The position numbers and the translations under genes were made by a program. The notes beneath the pieces were generated by a model that ran no database searches, had not been told where the DNA came from, and saw only the letters and a program-made list of their open reading frames with translations. Of a DNA stretch of 64,000 nt, positions 26,236 to 35,907 are shown piece by piece (the stretch's first letter is position 1; each line of letters opens with the position of its first letter). The stretch is from Pimelobacter simplex (GTDB lineage: Bacteria; Actinomycetota; Actinomycetes; Propionibacteriales; Nocardioidaceae), in NCBI RefSeq assembly GCF_900114845.1, contig NZ_FOUK01000002.1:310001-374000 (forward strand), read 5' to 3'.

Positions 26236-26702
26236 GCGTCACGCTCCAGCCAGAAGTAGTAGAGGTCGTCGATCCCGAACGTGCCGGCGAGCTTGCCGTT
26301 CATGATCCCCATGACCGTGGCGTCGTCGACCTTCTTGAAGTGGTCGAGGACCGGCATCTTGTCGTAGACCATCGTCGCCGTGACCTCGCCGCGGAAGGCG
26401 ACGGACCACAGCGACGCCTCGCCGCCGCCACCGGCCGCGAGGTTGGAGTAGAGCTCGCCGTCGTCGCCCCGGCACACCAGCGGCACCGCCTCGAGCGGGC
26501 TGTCGAAGCGCTTGCCGTGCCAGCGCACCTTCTCGAGGACGGTGCTGGCGACGTGGCCGGTGGCGAAGTCGCCGCCGCGCCAGGCGCCGAGCATCTCGTC
26601 GACCTCGACGGTCGCGAGGTCCGCCCAGAGTGCGTCGAGGTCGGCGGGTTCGGCCCGCTCGGCGGCCCGGAGGTCGTCGAAGCGGGTTCGGATGTCGGTC
26701 AC
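26232..26702 (-). CDS. DUF4334/GXWXG-domain protein, 156 aa
   Basis: Carries the family signature as GAWRG near residue 40 and a C-terminal YYFWLERD segment, matching the GXWXG/DUF4334 domain pair. No enzymatic role is established for the family. Co-translated with the alcohol dehydrogenase. The GTG at 26702 is chosen because TAGATT lies seven bases upstream; an in-frame codon a few triplets earlier would be inside the promoter. Confidence 0.85.
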   Translation of the reverse strand: MTDIRTRFDDLRAAERAEPADLDALWADLATVEVDEMLGAWRGGDFATGHVASTVLEKVRWHGKRFDSPLEAVPLVCRGDDGELYSNLAAGGGGEASLWSVAFRGEVTATMVYDKMPVLDHFKKVDDATVMGIMNGKLAGTFGIDDLYYFWLERDA

Positions 26703-26709
26703 GCCGAGC

Positions 26710-26715
26710 AATCTA
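26710..26715 (-). promoter_or_regulatory. -10 box TAGATT, leaderless type
   Basis: Seven bases before the GTG at 26702; serves the DUF4334-alcohol dehydrogenase unit. Confidence 0.55.
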
Positions 26716-26748
26716 GAACACGTTCCACCTCTTGGCGAGGGGTCATCG

Positions 26749-27834
26749 TCACGAGGACCAGGTGCGTGCCACCCGGGCCGCCAGCTCGGTCAGCGAGCCG
26801 ACGGGGTCGCCGTAGGCGCGGCTCTCGCCCACCGCCTCGACCAGCGAGTACGCCGCGTCCATGCCGAGGGCGCGCATCTCGCGCGAGCCGACGAGGACCT
26901 GGCCGGCGAGCGCGACGCACGGCCGCAGCGCGGTGGCGGCGACCGCCGCGACGCCGGCGGGGACCTTGCCGGCCCGGCTGCTGAAGTCGAAGGCGCCCTC
27001 GCCGGTGATGACCAGGTCGGCCGCCGCGGCCTGCTCGGCGAGGTGGACGGCGTCGGCGACGAGCTCGATGCCGGAGACCCGGTGCCCGCCGAGCAGGAGC
27101 AGCGCGAAGCCCAGTCCGCCGGCCGCGCCGGCCCCCGGCTCGAGGGCCAGGCGGCGGTCGGTGGCGGCGGCGAACTGCTCGAGGTAGCGGTCCATCACCA
27201 CCTGCGTGTCGTCGTCGAGGCCCTTCTGCGGGCCGAACGTCTTGGCCGCCCCGAAGAGGCCGGTCAGCGGGTTGTCGACGTCGGTGGCGGCGACGAGCTC
27301 GACGCCGTCGACCAGGCTCCGGGCGATGCCGAGGTCGACCTCGGTGATGCCGTCGAGGAAGATCCCGCCGACGTCGAGCGAGACGTCGGCGTCCGCGCCG
27401 AGCGCCGCGAGCAGCCCGGCGCCGCCGTCGATCGTGCCCGAGCCCCCCAGTCCGACGACGACGCGGCGCGCGCCCGCGTTGATGGCGGTGAGCACGAGCG
27501 TCCCGACCCCGACCGTGGTGCCGAACTCGCCGAGCTCGCCGCGGGTCAGGTGGATGCCGCACGCCTGCGCGCTCTCGACGTACGCCGTGTCGCCGACGAG
27601 CAGCAGCGTGGCCGGGACCTCGTCGCCCGAGGGCGCCTCGACCGTCACGGCGAGCAGGTCTCCCCCCAACGACGCGTGGAGGACATCGACGAAGCCGGGG
27701 CCGCCGTCGGACATCGGGGCGAGGACCACCTCGTCGTCGGGCGCGTGCCGGTGCCAGCCGGCCGCGATCGCCTCGGCGGCCTCGACCGCCGTCAGGGTGC
27801 CCGCGAACTTGTCGGGGGCGACCAGAATCCGCAT
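26749..27834 (-). CDS. Glycerate kinase, type 1 (GlxK family), 361 aa
   Basis: Phosphorylates D-glycerate with ATP. Family marks: MRILVAPDKFAGTLTA start, APMSDGGPGF, GLGGSGTIDGGAGLLAALG and DLVITGEGAFD near the C-terminus. Length slightly under the usual ~375. Rv2205c is the related gene at the same relative place in M. tuberculosis (memory). ATG at 27834 follows CATGAT by seven bases. Divergent from the acetyltransferase, with only 35 bases between starts. Confidence 0.92.
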   Translation of the reverse strand: MRILVAPDKFAGTLTAVEAAEAIAAGWHRHAPDDEVVLAPMSDGGPGFVDVLHASLGGDLLAVTVEAPSGDEVPATLLLVGDTAYVESAQACGIHLTRGELGEFGTTVGVGTLVLTAINAGARRVVVGLGGSGTIDGGAGLLAALGADADVSLDVGGIFLDGITEVDLGIARSLVDGVELVAATDVDNPLTGLFGAAKTFGPQKGLDDDTQVVMDRYLEQFAAATDRRLALEPGAGAAGGLGFALLLLGGHRVSGIELVADAVHLAEQAAAADLVITGEGAFDFSSRAGKVPAGVAAVAATALRPCVALAGQVLVGSREMRALGMDAAYSLVEAVGESRAYGDPVGSLTELAARVARTWSS

Positions 27835-27841
27835 GCGGCCC

Positions 27842-27862
27842 ATCATGGTGGACCCGTACCGT
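27842..27862. promoter_or_regulatory. Two back-to-back leaderless -10 boxes
   Basis: Minus strand CATGAT (27847-27842) is seven bases before the glycerate kinase ATG; plus strand TACCGT (27857-27862) is seven bases before the acetyltransferase GTG at 27870. The -35 regions would overlap the opposite genes' first codons. Confidence 0.5.
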
Positions 27863-27869
27863 CCCCGGT

Positions 27870-28745
27870 GTGCACATCCGCCCCATGTCGCCCGAGGACG
27901 TCACCACCGCCGAGCAGATCAGCGCGGACGCCTTCCTCGCGCTCGACCTCGCCACCCGCCGTCCCCACGACCCCGAGCCGGTCCGCCGGCCGCCGGCCGG
28001 CGCGGCCGGCTGGGTGGCGCGCACCGAGCAGTTCCTCGTGACCGACCCCGGCGGCTCGTGGGTCGCCGAGGACGACGACGGCGTGGTCGGGTTCGCGACG
28101 AGCTTCCGCCGCGAGCGGGTCTGGTGCCTGGCGACGTTCGCGGTCCGCCCGGGCCGCCAGGGCACCGGGACGGGCGCCCGGCTGCTCGCCGCCGCCGAGG
28201 CCTACGGGGCCGACTGCCCGCACGGGATGCTCGCCGCCTCCGACGACCCCCGCGCCGCCCGGCGCTACCACGCGGCCGGGTTCACGCTGCACCCCCAGAT
28301 GACGCTCACCGGGACCGTCGACCGGGCCGGGCTGCCGGCCGCGTCGGCGGTGGGGCCCGCGGTCCGCGAGGGCGGCGCCGACGACCAGGAGTGGATGGAC
28401 GACCTCGACCGGGTCCGGCGCGGTGGCCCGCACGGCCCCGACCACGCCCGGCTGCGGGCGGCGGGGCGGCTGCTGGTGACCGCCGACCGGACCGGCTACG
28501 CGTACGCCAACGGACAGCTGCTCGCCCTCCTCGCCGCGGCGGACGAGGCCGCCGCCCGGGCGCTCCTCGTGGCCTGCCTGGCCGGCGCGGAGGGCCGCTT
28601 CTCGATCGATCACGTGACCGCGGCCAACGCCTGGGCGGTCGGGCCCGCGCTCGCGGCCCGGCTCGACCTCGGCACCAGCGGCTACCTCGGGCTGCGCGGC
28701 CTGGCGCCCCCGACGCCGTACGTGCACCACGGCGCGCTGCTCTAG
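27870..28745 (+). CDS. GNAT-family N-acetyltransferase, 291 aa
   Basis: The N-terminal GNAT domain (about 1-145) has the acetyl-CoA loop RPGRQGTGTGARLL (motif A, R/Q-x-x-G-x-G/A) and motif B near RYHAAGFTLHP. The C-terminal half may be a second, degenerate GNAT-like domain. Substrate unknown. GTG start decided by TACCGT seven bases upstream. Confidence 0.85.
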   Translation: MHIRPMSPEDVTTAEQISADAFLALDLATRRPHDPEPVRRPPAGAAGWVARTEQFLVTDPGGSWVAEDDDGVVGFATSFRRERVWCLATFAVRPGRQGTGTGARLLAAAEAYGADCPHGMLAASDDPRAARRYHAAGFTLHPQMTLTGTVDRAGLPAASAVGPAVREGGADDQEWMDDLDRVRRGGPHGPDHARLRAAGRLLVTADRTGYAYANGQLLALLAAADEAAARALLVACLAGAEGRFSIDHVTAANAWAVGPALAARLDLGTSGYLGLRGLAPPTPYVHHGALL

Positions 28746-28791
28746 TCGCTCCGGAGGAGACGGCGATCACCGCCGCCGCGCAGCGCCAAAC

Positions 28792-28797
28792 TAGGAT
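28792..28797 (+). promoter_or_regulatory. -10 box TAGGAT, leaderless type
   Basis: Six bases before the ATG of nadA at 28804. Confidence 0.6.
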
Positions 28798-28803
28798 GAG
28801 CCC

Positions 28804-29979
28804 ATGACCACCGTGGACCTTCCACTGCTGCCGCTCGGCCGGGGCACCGACCCGCTCTCCGAGCGTGGTGTCGACTGCCCGGGCGAGCTGCCCGCCGCCT
28901 CCGACCCCGACCTGGTCGCGCGGGCCCGCGCCGCCAAGGAGAAGCTCGGCGACAAGCTGTTCGTGCTGGGCCACCACTACCAGCGCGACGAGGTCATCCA
29001 GTTCGCCGACGTCACCGGCGACTCCTTCAAGCTCGCCCGCGACGCGGCCGCGCGCCCCGACGCCGAGTACATCGTGTTCTGCGGCGTCCACTTCATGGCC
29101 GAGTCGGCCGACATCCTCACCGGGCCCGAGCAGCGGGTCATCCTGCCCGACCTCGCCGCCGGCTGCTCCATGGCCGACATGGCGCGCATCGCCCAGGTCG
29201 AGAAGGCCTGGGAGGCCCTGGCCGCGGCCGGCGTCCAGGACGTCGTGGTCCCGGTCACCTACATGAACTCCAGCGCCGCGATCAAGGCGTTCTGCGGCCG
29301 CAACGGCGGCGTCGTGTGCACGTCGTCCAACGCCGAGGTCGCGCTCGAGTGGGCGTTCGCGCAGAAGGGCGACGACACCAAGGTCCTCTTCCTCCCCGAC
29401 CAGCACCTCGGCCGCAACACCGCCGTGCTCCAGCTCGGCTACTCGCTCGACGAGTGCGTCGTGTGGAACCCCCACAAGCCCAACGGCGGGCTCACCGCCG
29501 ACGAGCTCGCCCAGGCCAAGGTCATCCTCTGGAAGGGCCACTGCTCGGTGCACGGCCGGTTCTCGGCCGACGTGATCGACGAGCTGCGCGCGAAGGTCCC
29601 CGACCTCAACGTCCTCGTCCACCCCGAGTGCCAGCACGACGTCGTCCTCAAGGCCGACCTGGTGGGCTCGACCGAGTTCATCATCAAGACGATCGAGGCG
29701 GCCCCGGCCGGCTCGAGCTGGGCCATCGGCACCGAGCTCAACCTCGTGCAGCGCCTCAAGAACGCGCACCCTGACAAGAACATCATGTTCCTCGACCGCA
29801 ACGTCTGCTACTGCTCCACGATGAACCGGATCGACCTGCCCCACTTCGTGTGGGCGCTCGAGAACCTGGTCGAGGGCACCGTGGTCAACCAGATCGAGGT
29901 CGACCCGCAGACCGAGGCCGACGCGCTCACCGCGCTGCAGCGGATGCTCGACCTTCCCGGCAAGTCGCACCGTGACTGA
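28804..29979 (+). CDS. nadA: Quinolinate synthase A, 391 aa
   Basis: Condenses iminoaspartate and dihydroxyacetone phosphate to quinolinate in NAD synthesis, using a 4Fe-4S cluster. Seen: VLGHHYQRDEVIQFAD, VFCGVHFMAESADIL, TYMNSSAAIKAFCG, HCSVHGRF, VHPECQHDVV and the C-terminal NVCYCSTMNRI. No nadB or nadC lies next to it. Stop overlaps yjdM by eight bases. A trailing IEVDPQTEADALTALQRML helix matches the family. Confidence 0.95.
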   Translation: MTTVDLPLLPLGRGTDPLSERGVDCPGELPAASDPDLVARARAAKEKLGDKLFVLGHHYQRDEVIQFADVTGDSFKLARDAAARPDAEYIVFCGVHFMAESADILTGPEQRVILPDLAAGCSMADMARIAQVEKAWEALAAAGVQDVVVPVTYMNSSAAIKAFCGRNGGVVCTSSNAEVALEWAFAQKGDDTKVLFLPDQHLGRNTAVLQLGYSLDECVVWNPHKPNGGLTADELAQAKVILWKGHCSVHGRFSADVIDELRAKVPDLNVLVHPECQHDVVLKADLVGSTEFIIKTIEAAPAGSSWAIGTELNLVQRLKNAHPDKNIMFLDRNVCYCSTMNRIDLPHFVWALENLVEGTVVNQIEVDPQTEADALTALQRMLDLPGKSHRD

Positions 29980-30340
29980 CGCCCTGCCCGCCTGTCCCGC
30001 CTGCGCGGGCGAGTTCACCTACGCGATGGGCGACCTCGTGGTCTGCCCCGAGTGCGCCCACGAGTGGTCGCCCGCCGAGGCGGCCGCGGCCGCCGACGAG
30101 GCCGCGGCGGCCGACGTCGTCCGCGACGCCCACGGCACGCCCCTCACCGACTCCGACGACGTCATCGTCGTCAAGGACCTGCCCGTCAAGGGCGCCCCCA
30201 AGCCGATCAAGTCCGGCACCAAGGTCCGCAACATCCGCATCGTCGCGCCCGCCGACCGGGTCGGCGACCACGACCTCGACTGCAAGGTCGACGGTTTCGG
30301 GCCGATGCAACTGAAGTCCAGCCTGGTCAGGAAGGCCTGA
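29972..30340 (+). CDS. yjdM: YjdM/PhnA zinc-ribbon protein, 122 aa
   Basis: N-terminal zinc ribbon CPACAGEFTY...CPECAHEW, an acidic Ala-rich linker, and the C-terminal beta domain with DSDDVIVVKDLPVKG and VRNIRIV that defines the PhnA-like family. Despite the name it is not required for phosphonate use. GTG at 29972 lies inside the end of nadA, implying coupling. Confidence 0.92.
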   Translation: MTDALPACPACAGEFTYAMGDLVVCPECAHEWSPAEAAAAADEAAAADVVRDAHGTPLTDSDDVIVVKDLPVKGAPKPIKSGTKVRNIRIVAPADRVGDHDLDCKVDGFGPMQLKSSLVRKA

Positions 30341-30342
30341 GC

Positions 30343-30930
30343 GTGTTCAAGCGCACGAAGTCCCCCGTCGAGTCCCCGCAGCCGACCGACGTCAAGCCGG
30401 GCGGCAAGGGCCGCCCCACGCCCACCCGCAAGGAGGCCGAGGCCGCCGCGAAGGCGCGCAACAAGGCGCCGCGCGACAAGCGTGAGCTGGCCAAGCTCCA
30501 GCGCGAGCACCGCACCGAGCAGAGCCGCAAGATCCGCCAGGGCATGAAGAGCGGCGACGAGCGCTACTTCCTGCCCCGCGACAAGGGTCCGGTCCGCCGC
30601 TTCATCCGCGACTTCGTCGACGCGCGCTTCTCCATCGTCGAGATGGTGATCCCGCTGATGCTGGTGGGCCTGCTGCTCGGCTACACCGGCAACTCGGCGC
30701 TCGCCCAGGCCAGCAGCATGATCCTGCTCGCCACGGTGCTCTTCGTCGTGGTCGACATGCTCCTGCTGCGCTTCAAGGTGCGCCGCGAGCTCAAGCGCCG
30801 CTTCCCCGACGAGCCGCTCAAGGGGACGACGTACTACACGCTCACCCGGGCCATGCAGATGAAGTTCATGCGCCTGCCCAAGGCACGCGTCAAGATCGGC
30901 CAGCCGCTGCCCGAGGACTACCACAAGTAG
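30343..30930 (+). CDS. DUF3043 membrane protein, 195 aa
   Basis: A highly basic/acidic N-terminal ~80 residues (Lys/Arg/Glu, low hydrophobicity), then two predicted helices (about 100-120 and 127-143) and a basic C-terminal segment. Matches DUF3043, widespread and of unknown function in actinobacteria. GTG start with GGAAGG seven bases upstream, 2 bases after the yjdM stop, so operonic with nadA-yjdM. Confidence 0.88.
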   Translation: MFKRTKSPVESPQPTDVKPGGKGRPTPTRKEAEAAAKARNKAPRDKRELAKLQREHRTEQSRKIRQGMKSGDERYFLPRDKGPVRRFIRDFVDARFSIVEMVIPLMLVGLLLGYTGNSALAQASSMILLATVLFVVVDMLLLRFKVRRELKRRFPDEPLKGTTYYTLTRAMQMKFMRLPKARVKIGQPLPEDYHK

Positions 30931-30965
30931 TCCCCGTTCAGCCGACCCCGGGACCAAGCATCCGC

Positions 30966-30971
30966 TAGGTT
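30966..30971 (+). promoter_or_regulatory. -10 box TAGGTT, leaderless type
   Basis: Seven bases before the GTG at 30979. Confidence 0.5.
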
Positions 30972-30978
30972 GCCGGGC

Positions 30979-31659
30979 GTGAAGGTCATCGCTGCGCTGC
31001 ACACCCCTGGGCCCGGCCTCGCGGCCGCCCTGCTCTCCCCCGCACTGCGCGCCGGCGTGGCCGCGGTGGGCGCCTCGCGCCTGCAGGTCAACGTCGACGA
31101 CGACGCCGTCGCGCCCGCGATGCGCTTCGGCCCCGGGACGCCGATCACCGCCGTCGTCGCCGCGTGGGACGTCGCCGACCCCGCGGCGCTGCTCGACGTC
31201 CTGCGCCCGCTCGACGCGGACCTCGCCGCCTGGCAGGTCGACGAGCGCGAGCCGCTCGTGCCGCCCGTCGTACCGGACGGCGTGCGGGCGGACGCGCTGG
31301 CGAACATCGCCTTCCTGCGCCGGCCCGCCGCCATGGCGCACGACGCCTGGCTGGCCGACTGGCTGGAGCGGCACACCCAGGTGGCGATCGACACCCAGGG
31401 CACGTTCGGCTACGTCCAGAACCCCGTCGTCGCCGCGCTGACGCCCGGCGGCCACGACGTGGCCGGGATCGTCGAGGAGCACTTCCCGATGGCCGCGCTG
31501 AGCGACCAGCACGCGTTCTACGGCAGCGGCGGGGACGAGGCCGAGCTGCAGCGCCGGTTCACCACGCTCATGGAGAGCTGTGCGCGCTTCGGCGCCTCCG
31601 ACGGGCTCGACCTCGTGCCCACCAGCCGCTACGTGTTCGGGCTGCGGGAACGCTCCTAG
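30979..31659 (+). CDS. EthD-like ferredoxin-fold protein, 226 aa
   Basis: Two weak alpha-beta (EthD-type) repeats. The second has GIVEEHFPMAALSDQHAFYGSGGDE followed by an Arg-rich helix, typical of EthD-domain proteins. No catalytic residue is known. GTG at 30979 chosen on the -10 box; a TTG three codons earlier is possible. The TAG stop shares CTAG with the convergent aldo/keto reductase. Confidence 0.7.
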   Translation: MKVIAALHTPGPGLAAALLSPALRAGVAAVGASRLQVNVDDDAVAPAMRFGPGTPITAVVAAWDVADPAALLDVLRPLDADLAAWQVDEREPLVPPVVPDGVRADALANIAFLRRPAAMAHDAWLADWLERHTQVAIDTQGTFGYVQNPVVAALTPGGHDVAGIVEEHFPMAALSDQHAFYGSGGDEAELQRRFTTLMESCARFGASDGLDLVPTSRYVFGLRERS

Positions 31660-32666
31660 CCGAGGACCTCGGAGCGTCGCGGCGACTTCGTCAGGGCGGG
31701 GTCGGTGGTGACCACGCCGTCGAGCACCTTGTCGATGGCCGCGAGCGTCTCGGCGTCGAGCCGCACGCCGGCCGCCTTGACGTTCTCGGTGACCTGCTCG
31801 GGACGGCTCGCGCCGATGATCGCCGCGGAGACGTTGTCGTTCTGCAGCACCCAGGCGACGGCGAGCTGGGCCAGCGTGAGTCCGGCCTCCTCCGCGATCG
31901 GGCGCAGCTGCTGGACCCGCTCGAGGACGTCGTCGCGCAGCCAGCGGCTGATGTCGTTGGCGCCGCCCTTCTCGTCGGTGGCCCGGGAGCCGGCCGGCGG
32001 CGGCTGACCGGGGAGGTACTTGCCGGTCAGCACGCCCTGGGCGATCGGCGACCAGACGATCTGGCCGATGCCGAGCTCGCGGGAGGTGGGCACGACCTCG
32101 GCCTCGATGACCCGCCAGAGCATCGAGTACTGCGGCTGGTTCGAGACCAGCGGGACCCGCAGCTCGCGGGCGAGCTCGGCGGCGGCCCGGATCTCCTCGG
32201 CCCGCCACTCCGAGACGCCGATGTAGAGCGCCTTGCCCGCGCGGACGACGTCCGCGAAGGCGACCATGGTCTCCTCGAGCGGCGTCTCGTGGTCGTAGCG
32301 GTGCGCCTGGTAGAGGTCGACGTAGTCGGTGCCGAGCCGGCGCAGCGAGCCGTCGATCGACTCCATGATGTGCTTGCGCGAGAGCCCGTGGTCGTTGTGC
32401 TTGCCCGGGCCGGTGGGCCAGAAGACCTTGGTGAAGATCTCGAGCCCGGCCCGCCGCTCGCTCGCCAGGGCCTTGCCGAGGACGGTCTCGGCGGCCGTGT
32501 TGGCGTAGACGTCGGCCGTGTCGAAGGTGGTGATCCCCTCGTCGAGGGCCTGCCGCACGCAGGCGAGCGCGGCGTCCTCCTCGACCTGGGAGCCGTGCGT
32601 GATCCAGTTGCCGTAGGCGAGGGCCGAGATCCTGAGCCCGCTCGCCCCGAGGTTGCGCATCTCCAT
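31656..32666 (-). CDS. Aldo/keto reductase, 336 aa
   Basis: AKR superfamily, NADPH-dependent carbonyl reductase of the KAB/AKR6-like group. Catalytic tetrad in order: D49 region (FDTADVY with Tyr), K (EIFTKVFWPTG) and H (DLYQAHRYDHE); cofactor segment IIGASRPEQVTENV. ATG at 32666 fixed by TAGGGT seven bases upstream; a second ATG two codons in would lose the leader spacing. Substrate unknown. Confidence 0.93.
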   Translation of the reverse strand: MEMRNLGASGLRISALAYGNWITHGSQVEEDAALACVRQALDEGITTFDTADVYANTAAETVLGKALASERRAGLEIFTKVFWPTGPGKHNDHGLSRKHIMESIDGSLRRLGTDYVDLYQAHRYDHETPLEETMVAFADVVRAGKALYIGVSEWRAEEIRAAAELARELRVPLVSNQPQYSMLWRVIEAEVVPTSRELGIGQIVWSPIAQGVLTGKYLPGQPPPAGSRATDEKGGANDISRWLRDDVLERVQQLRPIAEEAGLTLAQLAVAWVLQNDNVSAAIIGASRPEQVTENVKAAGVRLDAETLAAIDKVLDGVVTTDPALTKSPRRSEVLG

Positions 32667-32673
32667 GGGTCCG

Positions 32674-32679
32674 ACCCTA
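32674..32679 (-). promoter_or_regulatory. -10 box TAGGGT, leaderless type
   Basis: Seven bases before the ATG at 32666; decides between two close ATGs. Confidence 0.55.
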
Positions 32680-32706
32680 GTGCGGGACGCCACATGCGGC
32701 CCCTGA

Positions 32707-32712
32707 CAGACT
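32707..32712 (+). promoter_or_regulatory. -10 box CAGACT, leaderless type
   Basis: Seven bases before the ATG at 32720; divergent from the aldo/keto reductase promoter in the same 53-bp gap. Confidence 0.4.
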
Positions 32713-32719
32713 GCGGTCC

Positions 32720-33244
32720 ATGGTCGTTGCCGACGTCTCCGTGCGGGTCGCCTGGCCCGCCGACGCCCCCGGGATCGCCGCGGTCCAGCTGCGCGCCTGG
32801 CAGCAGCGCTACGACGGCGAGGCCGCGGCCGGTCCCGACGCCGACGCCCTGGCCGCCGCGTGGCGCCAGTCGCTGTCCCGGCCGCCCGAGGCCCGGCACC
32901 GGGCCCTGGTGGCGCTCGCCGGCGCCGAGGTGGTCGGCTTCGCGCTGACCGGCCCCAACGCCGACCCGGACGCCGACCCCGCCGTCGACGGCGAGCTGGC
33001 CGAGTTCACCGTCGACCCCGGCGCCACCCGCGGCGGGCACGGCTCCCGGCTGCTCCAGGCCGGCGTCGACACGCTCGCCGCCGACGGCTTCACCCGGGCC
33101 GTGTGCTGGACCGACGCCGCCGACGACGTCCTGCGCGCCTTCCTGACCAGCGCCGGCTGGGCGGCCGACGGCGCGAGCCGCGAGCTCGCCGGCGAGTCCG
33201 GCACCCACGTGAAGCAGGTGCGGCTGCACACCGCGCTGGGGTGA
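32720..33244 (+). CDS. GNAT-family N-acetyltransferase, 174 aa
   Basis: Single GNAT domain: VRVAWPADAPGIAAVQ start, FTVDPGATRGGHGSRLL as the acetyl-CoA motif A, then RAFLTSAGWAADG (motif B). Length normal. Substrate unknown. Followed after four bases by azlC, so possibly co-transcribed with the branched-chain amino acid exporter. Confidence 0.88.
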   Translation: MVVADVSVRVAWPADAPGIAAVQLRAWQQRYDGEAAAGPDADALAAAWRQSLSRPPEARHRALVALAGAEVVGFALTGPNADPDADPAVDGELAEFTVDPGATRGGHGSRLLQAGVDTLAADGFTRAVCWTDAADDVLRAFLTSAGWAADGASRELAGESGTHVKQVRLHTALG

Positions 33245-33248
33245 GCGG

Positions 33249-33911
33249 GTGGAGCAGCAGACCCGCCGGACCGTCGTCCGCGACAGCCTGGGCGTGGCGA
33301 TCGCCACCGGCACCTACGGCCTGAGCTTCGGCGCGGTCGCCGTCACCTCGGGCCTGGACGTCTGGCAGACGTGCGCGCTCTCGCTGGTCATGTTCACCGG
33401 CGCCTCGCAGTTCGCGCTCGCCGGGGTGCTCGGCTCGGGCGGCACTCCCCTGGCCGGCGCGCTCGCCGCGCTGCTGCTCGGGACCCGCAACACGCTCTAC
33501 GGGCTCCGGATGGCGCCGCTGCTCGGCTACCGCGGCTGGCGGCGGGCGGCGGCCGCCCACGTGCTCATCGACGAGTCGACCGCCATGGCCGTGACCCGGC
33601 CCGACCGGGAGCTCGCCCGGACCGGCTTCCTCACCACCGGCGTCACCATCTTCGTGCTCTGGAACCTCACCACGCTCGCCGGCGCCGTGGCCGGCGAGCA
33701 GCTCGGCGACCCCCGCGACCTCGGCCTGGACGCCGCGGTGGGCGCCGCCTTCCTCGCCCTGCTCTGGCCCCGCCTGACCACCCCGCTGCTGCGCGTCGTG
33801 GCACTGCTCGCCGCCCTCGTCGCCGCGGGCGCGGTGACGGTGACCCCGGCCGGCGTCCCGGTGCTCGTGGCGGCGGGCGTCGCCGTCCTGGTGGGGGTGC
33901 TGAAGCGATGA
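33249..33911 (+). CDS. azlC: AzlC-family branched-chain amino acid exporter subunit, 220 aa
   Basis: Large subunit of the AzlCD exporter: six or seven membrane helices, with SLVMFTGASQFALAGVLG and LLLGTRNTLYGLRMAPLL, typical of the family, and VLIDESTAMAV. GTG start at 33249. The stop overlaps azlD (ATGA). Confidence 0.92.
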   Translation: MEQQTRRTVVRDSLGVAIATGTYGLSFGAVAVTSGLDVWQTCALSLVMFTGASQFALAGVLGSGGTPLAGALAALLLGTRNTLYGLRMAPLLGYRGWRRAAAAHVLIDESTAMAVTRPDRELARTGFLTTGVTIFVLWNLTTLAGAVAGEQLGDPRDLGLDAAVGAAFLALLWPRLTTPLLRVVALLAALVAAGAVTVTPAGVPVLVAAGVAVLVGVLKR

Positions 33912-34213
33912 TCTGGTGGGCCGTGCTCGGCGCCGGCGTCGGCTGCTACCTGCTCAAGCTGGCGGGGCTGTCGGTGCCCGCGCGCGTGCTCGCGAACCCG
34001 GTCATCGCCCGGGTCGCCGAGCTGATCCCGGTGGCGCTGCTCGCCGCCCTGGTCGCCGTCCAGGTGCTCGCGGCGCCGGAGGGGCGGGCCTTGGTGGTCG
34101 ACGCCCGGGCCGCCGCGCTGGGCGTGGCCGTGCTGCTCCTGCTCGCCCGGGCGCCGTTCCTGGTCGTGGTGTTCGGCGCGGCGGCCAGCGCCGCGCTGCT
34201 CCGGCTGCTCTGA
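33908..34213 (+). CDS. azlD: AzlD small exporter subunit, 101 aa
   Basis: Small partner of AzlC: four short helices, with CYLLKLAGLSVP and VIARVAELIPVALLAALVAVQVL. ATG overlaps the azlC stop. Ends 15 bases before a long palindromic element. Confidence 0.9.
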   Translation: MIWWAVLGAGVGCYLLKLAGLSVPARVLANPVIARVAELIPVALLAALVAVQVLAAPEGRALVVDARAAALGVAVLLLLARAPFLVVVFGAAASAALLRLL

Positions 34214-34227
34214 CCCCCCCCAGCCCG

Positions 34228-34364
34228 GCGAAGAGGCACGAACCGGCGGGCGAAGGAGCACGAAGAGGCGGTCGAGGACGCACGTTCCGGCGCGGCCCGA
34301 GCCGCGGTGTACACCCTCGGGCGCCGGTACTCGCTCCTTCGCCCGCCGGTTCGTGCCCCTTCGC
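34228..34364. repeat. Palindromic element, 32-bp arms, between convergent azlD and dapB
   Basis: Left arm 34228-34259 and right arm 34333-34364 are reverse complements over 32 bp with one mismatch. The mismatch is A/C on the plus strand but U-G on the minus-strand RNA, so the hairpin pairs fully in dapB transcripts. Two partial copies of one unit overlap on the left side (34228-34255 and 34250-34277), and the palindrome GGTGTACACC (34306-34315) lies in the loop. Unit related to the arm at 24528-24559. Confidence 0.85.
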
Positions 34365-34374
34365 GGGGGGAGGG

Positions 34375-35758
<1,384 letters not shown>

Positions 35759-35907
35759 TAACCTGCTGAGGCAGCACGCCCGAACCCGGGCTGATCTGAC
35801 TCTCGGAAATATCACGAATACTTCGGGGTCCCATCACGACTCCTCCCGTCAGAACGTCGGGGCCCGGGCGTGCGCACGGACTGTGCGTGAGAGACCCCAG
35901 GAGTGAC

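Noticed and set aside
34260..34332. A possible attachment or CRISPR-like array in the loop of the palindrome
   Set aside because: Only overlapping unit copies and one 10-bp palindrome; no spacers, no cas genes or integrase.
35760..35907. A riboswitch in the BCCT transporter leader
   Set aside because: Small hairpins exist but none matches a known class; composition alone is not enough.
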